In this document: in pieces, positions 1 to 10,900 of the stretch
How positions within the stretch are numbered: position 1 is the stretch's first letter
Layout of the letters: every line of letters begins with the position of its first letter
DNA from: Astropecten irregularis
Lineage: Eukaryota; Echinodermata; Asteroidea; Paxillosida; Astropectinidae
Direction: 5' to 3'
DNA length: 64,000 nt
NCBI GenBank assembly: GCA_963971285.1
Contig: OZ020248.1
Span: forward strand, 2,728,001-2,792,000
Program-made: the position numbers and the translations under genes
The notes under the pieces: generated by a model
What the model was told of the DNA's origin: nothing
Databases searched by the model: none
The model's input: only the letters and a program-made list of their open reading frames with translations

Positions 1-202
1 TTAGCATTGACCACAGGAAAGACAGTTCTACCATATTTATTGCGTAATAATTACTTATCAAAATTATTGACTAACATAAATTATAACAATTTCCTATGAA
101 AATCGAACAATTAGTGATTACACACCTGAAATGTAATAAAATATAAACTCCAGCTTCACACCACGATTTTCAACTTGCGGGAAACTTCGCCGCCACTCTT
201 AC

Positions 203-212
203 CTTTAGGCAT
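203..212 (-). CDS. possible first coding exon of a divergent gene leaving the window
   Basis: On the minus strand ATGCCTAAAG is followed at once by a strong donor (GTAAGAG), which would encode Met-Pro-Lys and split the next codon. The rest of the gene would lie left of position 1. Very short first exons beginning MPK occur in translation factors and ribosomal-type proteins, but nothing here identifies the product. The only support is the start codon, the donor and the divergent promoter-like sequence behind it. Confidence 0.22.
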
Positions 213-401
213 GTTCATGCTTTATAAATTAATTTACCAAAGAAACCATCGATTTAATAAAATCTTAATTTGTATAAGACTAAAAAAAATGTATCATTGC
301 AAAAACAAGTTTTACAGATACTTTTTGCAAAAGATATTGAACAAATAATGTTTTTAACAGATGGTTAATTTTGTAAATGAAATTTTTTTGATTACCTAAA
401 C

Positions 402-438
402 AACCCACAATGCATTGCAATATTTTCCCATGACGTCA
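402..438. promoter_or_regulatory. Staf/ZNF143-like site next to a full CRE
   Basis: Positions 402-418 (AACCCACAATGCATTGC) fit the known Staf/ZNF143 binding consensus, which has a CCCA core followed by ATGCA. Positions 431-438 are a perfect palindromic CRE (TGACGTCA). Both motifs are typical of housekeeping promoters, often bidirectional ones. They lie between the possible minus-strand exon at 212 and the NERD gene, whose noncoding first exon seems to end at a good donor at 802/803 (ACAG|GTAAGT). Use as a promoter is inference. Confidence 0.45.
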
Positions 439-1210
439 TCGACCAAAGCGCAATGTTTACATACAAATGTCGCCAGCTGTTGTTTTGCACTGAACAATTC
501 TTTGTTCGTCACATCAGAATTTTCGTTGTATTTTGTTGATTTTCGTGCTAAAAAGTGCCAATCAAGCATCAAAGCAATGGTGGAATTGAGTTGCTTAATA
601 GGGATAAGTCAGGGTGATTTAGGAAATACTTAGCCTTGGAAATCTTTGGGAAACCCCTTCGAGTTAAAGTAGGCCGGAGCCAAAACAACAGCCAAAGCGT
701 GACATCAATAATCTTCAACTTCAAGTGCGCTGCGCTTTGCCTTTACGAAACGGAGCCATCTGCTGTGTGTGCTATTTTTTAAGTGAACTTTATTTGATAC
801 AGGTAAGTTTTACGAATAATTGTAATGAACTTTTGGTATAACACATGTAGAAAGAGTAGACAGAGTGAGAGTAAATCAGTAATGCAGATCGCAGACGATC
901 ATCGGTTTTCATTATGGGAAATTTAGTGACGGTTGATAAAATCAATAAATCAAATGATTTTTAAAACAAAATAATGAAACTGGGATTCATAAATAATTTA
1001 GAATTCAGTTAGGAAATACTTCAAAGATTATCTGTGGAACTGTCCCAAATAGAGACTGGAAAATAATGTTCTGCTAGACCCAAACTGGGGCGCTGTACTC
1101 TCTTTTTTAATTTGGGAACTGGAAGGTTGTAGTACTAGGCCTATTATAAGTTTGATTATTTTCAGCATTGCTCCATTTGTAAAATATACATTATTTTCAA
1201 CCCTACATAC

Positions 1211-4200
1211 ATGTATGCAGTTGCAACTATGTCAGTGTTCCATATGACAAGTCGATTGGTGCAGGCTCAGCAAGCAAGTACACCGACCCAACATCAGGAA
1301 GATGAGAGCGTCAAAGCTGGCCGTTCAGCAGAGATAGACTTGATCAATGCGCTGAGGCATCAGGGCGTCCATTCATCCCATATCTTCAGAGGTCTGAGGA
1401 TACCAGACGGATTTCAAACTCGAAAATTTGAGATTGATCTTGTTGTGCTTACTGGTAGGTCATATGACGGATCCAAAGAAAGTTTGATCATTCTGAAGTT
1501 CACAAGTTATATTAGTTTATTATAATACAAGTATTAAACTCAATGCAAGTATTAAACTGTTGCGAGCTGCTCATCAGTCAAAATAATAACCTGAGATTTA
1601 TAAAATGCTTGGAGTTAGGAGGGCCTTACTTGTTTTGATCCTCACCTTTAAGCCTTTGATAAAGATCCTGCTAGGATTGAAACGCATCAGGCCTCCAAGT
1701 AGTTTACATGTATTATAATAAAGTATACATTTTCTTCACTTTTTACCCTTTGAAACTTTTTAAACCCTTTAGTTATTTCTTGTAATTATGCTGGTTAAAT
1801 GCAACTTGCAAGGGTACATTCAGACCAATAAATATGGTGAAAGCTAATCAAAAGTGTGGAGACAAAAAAAGAAGAAATCTATCAGTTTAAATTCAGGTAA
1901 TTTGTAAATGAAATAAAAAAGATTTATTTTAACTGTATCAGCAGTGCTGCAGTTTCCACTTTTGCTTTAAAAAAAATAATAAAATTTACTATGAATTTTG
2001 TATCCAGATAATGGTTTGTTCACCATTGAAGTGAAGAACTGGTCTGGAAAGGTCAGTTTAGGATATGATGGTCAGTCATGGATTCATCGTAGATGCTCCT
2101 ACTCCGACAATAACTCTAGCGTGTCCTACGATGACAAATCGGATGACCTCATCGCAACCTTGAAATTCAAGACACAGCTTCTGCGGAACCATCTTCTGAG
2201 GATGGACGTCTGTCTGGCGGAGAAGTATTTCCATCCTCGCGTTGTTTTCATGAATAAGAAGATTGACATACAAGATGTTCTTGCTTCCAAGTTAGAGGTG
2301 GTGACGTCTCTGAGGTATCAGGCTTTTCTTGAGTCCTTTCAGAGAGGGTTAGGCTGGAACTTGGCGAGTGCATTCATTCCTTCATTTCTTACTGGTAAGT
2401 TACCCCATTGGGTGAAATGTTGAATGAAAAAAAGAAAAAATCACCCAAGAACCACAAGGAAAACTGACTGAGTAAATATAAGTCATCGAAAAGTGAACAA
2501 AGAAAAATTGACTTGAGCGGGATTTGAACCAGTGACCTGAATATCATACCAGCGCTTCTCTTACCAAACTTGCTTCTGACTACAAGAAACAACAAAGCTA
2601 TTAATTGAGTCTGGTATTATGGACACTGCCAACATAGAACTGGATAGCTCAGTTGGTAAGAGCGCCGGTATAGTATTCCGGTGGTCATTGGTCCGAATCC
2701 TGCTCCAGCCGATTTTTTCTTTGTTCACTTTTCAGAAAAATAAAATGTTCAAAATTTCAGAATAAGTATGAAAAAGTATTGGGTAAAATTCATCATTGAA
2801 GCCATTTCGCTTAAGATTTAACCACAACTCAATGATACAAATTTGTATTAATAATAATTCCATTCTTTTGATTGTTCTGATTTTAGGCCAGTTATCCTAT
2901 AGTGCAATGGATGCTGCCAGACAAGCACTGTCCAACATTGGAACCTGGGATGTGATGTGCTTAAATGGAGGCAAACAGCTCTATGGTTAGTGGACGCAAT
3001 TACATTAAATTTCATTGTAAATGTATATAGTATTCTATAATGAAGAATTCCCCTAAATCTTTCAAAATGCCACTTTTTGCAATTTGGCACATTTGCAACC
3101 AAGTTTGGGCTAGTATTAGGTACTTACCATGTCTTAGAGGTACCGGTACTTACCAATACTGAGGCCCTGTTTGTTTCGGCACGCAATCAGTGATCTTGCA
3201 GATCCACGTCCCATGCAGGACACACTAAAATGGGATCTGGATCAGCAGGATCACTGATCTTGTGTTTTGAAAATTCTTCAGTACTGGGAATGTAGGAAGT
3301 GGATGAATGTTGTGAGTGAATGTGGAAATGATTTGGTTTGTCATTGCAGTATAAGCAAAGAATGTACATTGTTCATTTACCAAATAAATATTTAAACTAA
3401 TACATTCATGGGATAAATCTTTGCCAAATGAAATCCATATAACATAAATCATCTATTTCTTGTTGCTAATTGTAAAGGTGACTTCAAAGGCAGTGCCCAC
3501 TTCTCACCAAACCGTGACGAGACGGGCATCTTGGAGTTTGTTCATCAGAGGAACGCTACAGTGTCATCCTTATGGGCCGTACTGGGCTACTCACCTCAGG
3601 TAATCTTATTATTGGACTGAAAGACATCGTAGAATATCTTGTAACATCCTGAAATGGCACAAACATTATTTTCCAGTTTTTCTTTTTCCGTCTTTTCTTT
3701 CGCAATTCAAGTAATAATTAAACTGCTGCAAACTACTCATCAGCAAAAATAATGACCTGAAATTTATCAAATGCTTGCAGTTAGGAGGGCCTGACACAAT
3801 TCGATCCTAGCATGATCTTTATCAAAGCCTTCGATAAAAATCTTGCTAGGATCGAATCTTCGTTAAAGATCCTGTTAGGATTGAAATGCATCAGGCCCTC
3901 TTAACTCCAAGCATTTTTTCCCAAGATTGTTTATGATTTCTCAGTTGTACATACTTAGCTGCTTAGCTTACTTGAGTTGACAGTGTAAAAGAAACATTTT
4001 CTCTACCCAATTTGTTACTTGCTTTGAGTTAGGAGGGCCTTACGCATTTCAATCCCAGCAGGATCTTTCTCAAAGGCTCATCAATTTGTTAGTTAGTTGC
4101 ATGCTCTGTACATTTGAACTTCTGTGAGAAGAAATTTCATTGTGCTGCAAATGAGGCATGTATTAACTGAGATTTCTTCCTAAAATTCTTTTCGTTTGTT

Positions 4201-4371
4201 CAGACTTCGGTTACTATGCATAAGCGGAGTGGTGGAAGTTGGTTATGGGGCACCAGCTGTGGGTCCGTCACCGTCCCCTACAATGCAGAGATTACCTTCA
4301 GAGTGGCAGGCGAACAGCACGACGCCAAGATCCCTGCTAATGACATACAGAGCATCAATCTTAGCATTTAA
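1211..4371 (+). CDS. NERD-domain (nuclease-related) protein, five coding exons
   Basis: Coding exons are 1211-1454, 2008-2394, 2887-2985, 3478-3599 and 4204-4371. All junctions are GT-AG, phases agree (1,1,1,0), and the product is 339 aa. The first coding exon follows an acceptor at 1164-1165, and a noncoding exon probably ends at 802. Residues about 36-95 carry the NERD signature of the PD-(D/E)XK nuclease fold: a helix with Glu41, then E74-I-D76 before a beta strand, then I-E89-V-K91-N-W. These supply the usual acidic residues and the E-x-K pair, so the active site looks intact. The C-terminal half (about 120-339) is predicted globular, and I recognise no second domain in it. NERD proteins are thought to act in DNA processing, but the cellular role is unknown. 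No signal peptide or membrane segment is seen. I know of no standard vertebrate gene symbol for it. Confidence 0.85.
1545..1705. repeat. dispersed element, family A (GGAGTTAGGAGGGCC)
   Basis: This intronic copy has the shared order: 'CTGCTCATCAG..AAAATAATAACCTGA', then CTTGGAGTTAGGAGGGCC, then a GATCCTGCTAGGAT core, ending in inverted form as CAGGCCTCCAAG. The same words recur at 3705-3925, 4020-4080, 19035-19160, 25849-26240 and around 35395-35710. Inverted ends without coding capacity suggest a nonautonomous DNA transposon (MITE). Confidence 0.6.
2486..2600 (-). mobile_element. tRNA-derived SINE, truncated, minus strand
   Basis: Read on the minus strand the copy shows part of an A box, a B box (GGTTCAAATCC) and then the family tail CAATTTTTCTTTGTTCACTTTTC. 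It lies in an intron of the NERD gene, in opposite orientation to the neighbouring SINE at 2601-2745. The two tRNA-like parts could therefore pair as a hairpin in the pre-mRNA. Confidence 0.65.
2601..2745 (+). mobile_element. tRNA-derived SINE
   Basis: Positions 2640-2711 read as a degenerate tRNA: A box TAGCTCAGTTGGTAAGAGC, then a CCGG..CCGG anticodon-stem remnant with a 9-nt loop, then B box GGTCCGAATCC. The family tail TTTTTTCTTTGTTCACTTTTC follows. The same unit recurs at 9829-9995, 17319-17590 and 37681-38012. It is not a functional tRNA, because the anticodon loop is too long and the acceptor stem is poor. Confidence 0.75.
3163..3268. mobile_element. degraded Tourist/Harbinger-like MITE
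   Basis: The left end GGCCCTGTTTGTTTCGG and the internal GATCC/CATGCAGG/AAAATGGGATC words match the better copy at 4691-4821. The right terminal repeat is not recognisable, so this is an older or partial copy. It sits in the NERD gene intron between 2986 and 3477. Confidence 0.5.
3705..3925. repeat. dispersed element, family A, longest copy
   Basis: This copy contains CAAACTACTCATCAG, AGTTAGGAGGGCC, repeated GATCCTGYTAGGAT cores and an inverted end CAGGCCCTCTTAACTCC. It is largely self-complementary. A fragment with the same AGTTAGGAGGGCC word lies at 4020-4080. Both are in the last intron of the NERD gene. Confidence 0.6.
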
Positions 4372-4690
4372 AGGATGAGGGCTTAGCTTAGGCTTATAAT
4401 ATGCCATGGTGTCTGCCACTATACATGTTGCCAAGTTGCTGGGTGACTATTTAAAGAACATTCTGAGGTATTGAAAGTGCAGACAGATTTCAAGTGAGTA
4501 CAAGTATAATGGGCGTCGGCCTTGGATGGTGTGCACATGAGGTGGTATATATCCGTATAATAGGGTGCATCGGTGAGGATGAAACTTTGTTTCAATTCGG
4601 GTGCATCTCTAAGAAGGGAATGTGGGGACAAAAATACGGTAACATAATTGGAAAATATATAACAAATGCCGAACAGAAACATGAAATTTA

Positions 4691-4821
4691 GGGCCTGTTT
4701 ATTTTGGACGAATCTTGCGGATCCGGATCCCATTTTTCGGATCCACCTCCTATGCAGGGTACGCTAAAATGGGATCCGGATCCGAAGGATTCATGATCCT
4801 TTGCGTGAAACAAACAGGCCC
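4691..4821. mobile_element. Tourist/Harbinger-like MITE, 131 bp
   Basis: The element begins GGGCCTGTTTATTTTGGA and ends in the complement, GTGAAACAAACAGGCCC. It is flanked by TTA at 4688-4690 and 4822-4824. A terminal GGGCCTGTTT with a 3-bp TTA target duplication is the known hallmark of PIF/Harbinger MITEs. The inside is a further palindrome of GGATCC words. It lies about 320 bp past the NERD stop codon, possibly in the 3' UTR. Confidence 0.75.
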
Positions 4822-4824
4822 TTA

Positions 4825-6533
4825 CATGTAGTTCCATGCACACAAACACAAAAGCAGAGATGACACTTTTCATAATAAAAGAATTTTGACAAATAGTACT
4901 TGGTTTCGTCTGAAACATCTAGAACGTGTAGAAAACATGTTTTTTTTTGCAAAAAGGGGTAAGGGTAGTTTCAGGTTTTTCTGGGCTGGTTAAAGGTGGT
5001 CCAGGTTTTTTCATGAAATTCTGGTGGCATTTCTGCAAAAGAAAAGATCTCTGTTTTTATACTAGTGTGAAAAAACAAGCACCGCGATCTTATTTGAAAC
5101 ATTCACTTCTTCATTTGTTCACGTTAATCATCATTGTTGCTGTCATTTAATTTGTTCAGTTTTGTTTCCATTATGCATTTGTATTATGAAGAGTGACCTG
5201 CAATTGGACCATTTGTAATTCCAACATTTTTATGAAAGATTTTTAACGTGTGTTAATTGTGTGAAGTGCAAAGACAGTTTGCATATATTTAAAAGTTTTA
5301 AATGCACTTTCTGTGCTGTATTATACATGTTGGTAAAATGAAAATTAGTTTTAGTTTTTCAAGTTAATACTCGGGATATAAACATCTTTAGTTTATACAA
5401 CCATTGATCTTAAGAATAAGATTGTAAACATTTTGATATAAAAAAAACAAATACATGTAAGTTCTCCCCCTAAAATATCGTCTAATTTCCCTGCATTACC
5501 TCGAATGCAATTGCAGTGGGAATATTCAGAGGAACTTTTTATGCATTTTCGTTTTTGTATTTGGATATATTTTTGGAAAAATAATTTGAAGATCCACAAA
5601 AGTTCAAACTTCAACCATCTTTCTTATCATTAAGTGATGGTGTCAAAAAACCAAATGACAGCAATGAATAAAATGAAACTGTAAAGGATAATAAAATAGT
5701 AAATAGTAAGTTTTTGTGAATATCGTGGACGAACAAAATCAGTATCATATTTCCTGTATATGCAACTGATGTCCACATCAAAATATTTTTGTAGTTTAAA
5801 AACGGAGATATTTTTTACTGAAGACCCCTCTTTTGAAATAGAACTAAATTCTAATTCAGTCAATTTGTAAATAATCAATTGTAAATAATCACATACATTT
5901 GAGGAATGTACAAAATGTTGGGATAGATTCTAGAATTTACGGTTGCCAAATTTTATTCAGTATGCAGGGTATATTAGGATGGTATGCTGATATTTCTTGG
6001 TATGTGTTACCATGGCGATCTGTATTCTGTTTACTCCGGTAGCATTTGTTTCAATTAACATCTTGCACTATTTAAAGCACATTTTCATCTTTTACTGAAG
6101 GAATATTTTATTGTTATTTTGCTTGTTTATCATCAAGCTGTCTTTGTTTTCAAGCATTTCAATCAGTATTGATTGCCATATTTATTTAAAAATATGATAG
6201 CCTGTCTTTGGCATTTTGTTTACAAAAGTCATGTATATATTATGGCTACGGTATATTGCATTATCCTATGCTAGTCATAGGATTTCCTGCCCGGGGAACA
6301 CTTCAAAATTGATTTACAGATTTTGTTTCTTATTATTAATATTCCTCATTGCTTCGTTTTGTTTAAATACATGTTTTCATAGTTTAATACATTAGATTGT
6401 GTGCATTAAGTTATTTATTTGGAATAAATGAATGTTAATTAACACTGAAAAAATCTTCAGGAAATCTTATTCTGTTTTTTCTTTTATGGTCTGTTTATCG
6501 ATCATGACCTAATCTGATTAATGTATTTTAATT
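4825..6533. other. AT-rich intergenic / 3' UTR stretch
   Basis: I see no convincing coding exon here. Candidate polyadenylation signals for the NERD gene include AATAAA within 4873-4880 and one near 6423. The remainder is AT-rich single-copy-looking sequence up to the foldback element. Confidence 0.4.
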
Positions 6534-6886
6534 GGTTTCAGGTCAACTCGGTCCGTAACCAACTCGGTCCGAGTCAACTCGGTCCGTGACCAACTCGGTC
6601 CGTAACTAACTCGGTCCATGCCCAACTCGGTCCGTAACCAACTCGGTCCGAGGCCAACTCGGTCCGTAACCAGCTCGGTCCGTGACCAACTCGGTCCGTG
6701 ACCAACTCGGTCCCTATCGGAAAATGCACGCAAAAACGTCTGGTAATTTTGTTGCAGCAAAACGAGTACGTAGTCTCGCAAATTGCGTGAATTTAACTAT
6801 TTATTTAGGTCTATTTATTTATTTATTCATTTATTATCTTAAAAACATTAAAAGAATGGAAAATACATTGGTCCATGGGCCTGACA

Positions 6887-6917
<31 letters not shown>

Positions 6918-7527
6918 CTGTCATCAAAAGACGTGCCTTCCCAAACACCTGCCAATTATAAATCTTATATTAAATTATGTTATTATGTTTATACACAGAT
7001 TAATTAAAACAAAGCTAAAAAATCAAAAACAAAAACACAAAACAATCATCATTATTATTTATTAATTGATTTATTAATTTTAAACATAAAAAGCACGTTT
7101 TCATAAGGCATTTGACTTCGTGTATAATTTAATTAATATTTTAATTAAAATTGTATTGTGCCATTTTATCTAATAATTATGGTATCACCATAATTTATTT
7201 CTTCACGGTTTCAGCCACAAGCAAAACATATTATCATGATGACATTAAAAAACATTAATGCAAATAGCCTACATGTTGTACACTGCTGCTGCAAACTGCA
7301 TGGATTCTTGTTTGTGTACGTTTTCCCATAGGGACCGAGTTGGTCACGGACCGAGTTGGTCACGGACCGAGTTGGTCACGGACCGAGTTGGCCTCGGACC
7401 GAGTTGGCCACGGACCGAGTTGGTCACGGACCGAGTTGGCTTCGGACCGAGTTGGTCTCGGACCGAGTTGGTCACGGACCGAGTTGACTCGGACCGAGTT
7501 GGTTACGGACCGAGTTGACTGGCACCC
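6534..7527. mobile_element. 994-bp foldback transposon with tandem-repeat arms
   Basis: The left arm (6541-6715) is about 11 copies of a 15-16-bp unit, AACTCGGTCCGTGACC and variants. The right arm (7327-7520) is about 12 copies of the complementary unit. The order of variants (GTAACC, GAGTC, GTGACC from the outside; CCCTAT at the inner edge) matches between arms. The arms enclose about 610 bp of AT-rich sequence with a long A-run and no open frame of note. An exact TTTTAATT lies on each side (6526-6533 and 7528-7535), consistent with an 8-bp target duplication. The element ends about 430 bp before the IQCK start codon. Proline/serine/arginine-rich frames across the arms are products of the repeat. 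Confidence 0.8.
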
Positions 7528-7640
7528 TTTTAATTTAGCTGCAGGCTACGTCTTTCATTACACGTGCGTCTAGATAGAAGCCCTAAAAATAGCGGCTTCT
7601 GCAAATTCCCATAGACACGTGTGTTATTTCTAGCCGCAGC

Positions 7641-7685
7641 CAACCATAGCAAGTAGTTCGGGGCCAAAGTTCATCGCTATGGTTT
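7641..7685. promoter_or_regulatory. possible RFX X-box-like inverted half-sites upstream of IQCK
   Basis: CAACCATAGCAAG (7641-7653) and CGCTATGGTT (7676-7685) are inverted versions of a half-site like the known X-box half (CCATGGCAAC). RFX X-boxes drive cilia genes, and IQCK is expressed in ciliated cells. The spacing is larger than in a classic X-box, so the call is weak. Confidence 0.25.
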
Positions 7686-7955
7686 TCAAAGACGCTCTAT
7701 GTATTCATTCGCGATGTATATTATTGACTTTTTGTGAGACAGATATTTGGTTTGACCTTAGTTTTCACCATGAATCAGGAGGATGTTAAGCTTTTCATAA
7801 TCATTTGACTTAAGTGTAGCTTTTTACTTTTTTAGAAAACATTTAAGAGAACTATTTTCTTTACGAAACTAGGCATAGGCCTACACACTATTCGTGCAAC
7901 TCCATAGGCCTTCATCCCGTATTATTCTGATTAGTTTGAAGAATTATTCTGCAAA

Positions 7956-10900
7956 ATGTCGGTATTAGGCCGGAAACCGGAGGTAAAAATATGGGACGAG
8001 ATTTGCAAAGGTATGTACCTTTAACTATGCAATCATATTCTCCTTTAAATAAGCTGTAATTTCTGATATGTTTTCGTCAATGTGAAGTTCGTCCAGTTTC
8101 CGGACAATACAAAAAGTAAAACAACAACACTAACGTTAGTCCGACCCCAGGCCAGAAGACCCAACAAGGCAGCTTAAAAATATTTGTTAGGCCTAACGTT
8201 AGTCTTGGAAAGAATTAGTGCCCCTGGCCAAATAACAACAAAGTCAAAGAGTGAAAGACATCACGAGATTGGCTTGAATGTTGCCCCTACCAGGCTACCA
8301 TGGAGATTTAAATCTTCATGCCCCTAGGCTATCATCGTTACTCTTCTAATTTTCAAAATGTCAACTCAACTTGTTAAGAAAAAGAGGTAAAAACTCAAGA
8401 AACTTGTGTGTTATTCAAATCGATTTTTTAGTTCCAAAATCCAGACGATGAGAGTGGGGTCCCGAGAACTGAATTACCTCCCAATAGTTCCCCTAATAAA
8501 TTATCACATCATGCTTGAGTTGAGACGCTGCACATTCAAAATAACTTTGTTGACCGACCTATTTCATAAATGTAAATTGTTGAGTTTATGATTTAACTTA
8601 ATTGCTGTATTTTTGTCTTTATACAGAATTTGCTTTGATGAGACCACCCTTTCCTAAAGATGATGACCAAGAATCCGTTGCCACGGATATCACAGAGTTC
8701 AGGCCGGAAGCGCACTCTCCCGTCATGTTTGGACACATAGCAGAACGTGTGGACGTAGATGGACAGGCTGCAGATGATTTTGATCCGGCAAGCTCTCATC
8801 CTGCGTGTGTAGGATATACTATGATGGAGAGACAGCCTAAAGCTGCATCACCACGACCTCCTACACCACCACCACGCCATACATGTATGAGATAAGATTC
8901 ATCTATGTGGTCAATTTCACAAAGCTCTAAGATTGATCTTAAATGCGAATCAATCTTAATTGCTAAGCAGAGTGCGATGTCGCAATACAAATCACAAATG
9001 GTGATATTGACGGGGGTCAGACAAGTCGACCGGTGGGACAACTCGACTTGAGACAGGTCGACCTGTCTCACCGGTCGACCTGTCTCAAGTCGAGTTGTCC
9101 CACCGGTCGACTTGTCTGACATTCATATTGACAATTCAATGTTAAGATTTATCTTAGTGTTTCGTGAAATCGTTCCGTGATCCATTAGTCCCTTACAGTA
9201 CATCACAAAACCTCCAACATCTATTTCCAGTAATTGCAGGATTTTGAAAGTACGGGGACAGCTATAGCTACAGAGTTTAGGCAATGTGACTTTGTTTATA
9301 TACGTGTGACTTGTTGGCCCAACCAGGGGTCAATTTTACGGAGCCCTACGATCGATCATAACTTGAGATAATACGAAGGATAACCCATCATATCCTACTA
9401 ATATCCTATGTAGGGTTTCAATGCATCACAAGTCTTACTATTGACTAAGATTGATAGTACCGTAAGTTACGATGAGTTAAGCGAAATTGACCCCTGTTCC
9501 AGTCCAAAGATTGTGACATTGAAGCACTGTTCACATTGGACTATTAGATTTTGGAAGGTTCCTTGTTAAATTGTCCAGTGATGAGGGTTACTGATCTAAA
9601 GGACTGCTAATCGAAACGTAAGTTGAAGATCTTAAATGATGATTGTCTTTTGTTTTGTTTTCCACAGGTATACCCCGAGAATATTTGGAGCACTATATCT
9701 TCCCAGTTCTTCTTCCTGCGTTACTCGCCATGCTTAAACAAGCCAAGAAAGAGAAATGCTTTGAGGTATGAAACAAACATTGCATTAAATGCATCCACCA
9801 ATTGTATTCTCAATAGTCATGTGTGTGGTTTCATGGCTTCTGACTGCCAAATGAACAAAGATAATTGAGTACCGGTATTAGGGATACCACCAACATAGGG
9901 CTGGATAGCTCAGTTGGTAAGAGTGCCGGTACCGTATTCCAGAGATCAATGGTTCAAATCCCGCTCCAGTCAATTTTTCTTTGTTCGCTTTTCAATGTCT
10001 TATTTATTTTGAAAAAGATTATGATACAATGATGTGCTCTACTCTTTTTCTATTTTCAGAGGAAGAGGTTTCGTTTCAATGGTTGTGATTACCTGACAGA
10101 GTATCTATGGAGGTGAGTTGGACCCTATCCCTAACCCATGCCACGTCGTCCTGTGTGTACTTTATATATGTGGCAATGCGCAGCCTGTCAGAGCCTACAT
10201 TTTGAGCACGATCTTTTTCATCCTCCTGCACATTTGTTGGTCACAATGGTTTCTATTGGCAGTGACTCTGATCGTTACTTTCTTTGCAGACATAACCCCA
10301 AGCACACAGAGAGGGAGTCTGACCAGTTGGAAGACATTCCATTTGTCAAACGCATCCTTGCAGAAACGTGAGTACCCAGAAATACAAATATGAATAATAT
10401 TCAAAACCCCTTACTTAAAACATCTACTCTTATCGCTAGTGATAGTACCCAAACGTTGTTATCTTTACTTCCACAATTCATAGTGTGCAATATTAAGTAG
10501 CACAGAAATGGCATAACTTCCCTATTGGTAACACCTAGTTAATATTTTGTTTGGTGGTAATTGAAAATACCACTGAGACTAATGAGTATTGCAGGCAAAA
10601 TTCATTTGTATGCACCGACTAAATAAAGTAGGATGAAGTCTTTGATAAATGTACCAAGCTTTGTGTAAATAAAACATCAAATATTATACTGATACTATTA
10701 AAATCGAATAATAATTTGTCAGCAATTGATGAGAAATGTAATGGAGAAGCCTAAACATGTACTGTATTTGTTTGCCCCTCTCTCTTACAGGCCCCGCCCA
10801 CCACTTCCACTGTCATTGATTTGGACGGAACATGAAGCAGCTATAGTCATCCAGTCATTCTACAGGGGTTACAAGGTAAAACATTCAATTGTTCACGTAT

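Noticed and set aside
2640-2711. Functional tRNA genes (also at 9900, 17486)
   Set aside because: A and B boxes are good, but anticodon loops have the wrong length and acceptor stems do not pair. Each copy carries the same non-tRNA tail, so these are SINEs.
6541-7573. Proline/serine/arginine-rich frames (GPSWSRTELVTDRV type) across the foldback arms
   Set aside because: They are translations of a 16-bp repeat read in any frame, appear on opposite strands in the two arms, and have no gene structure.
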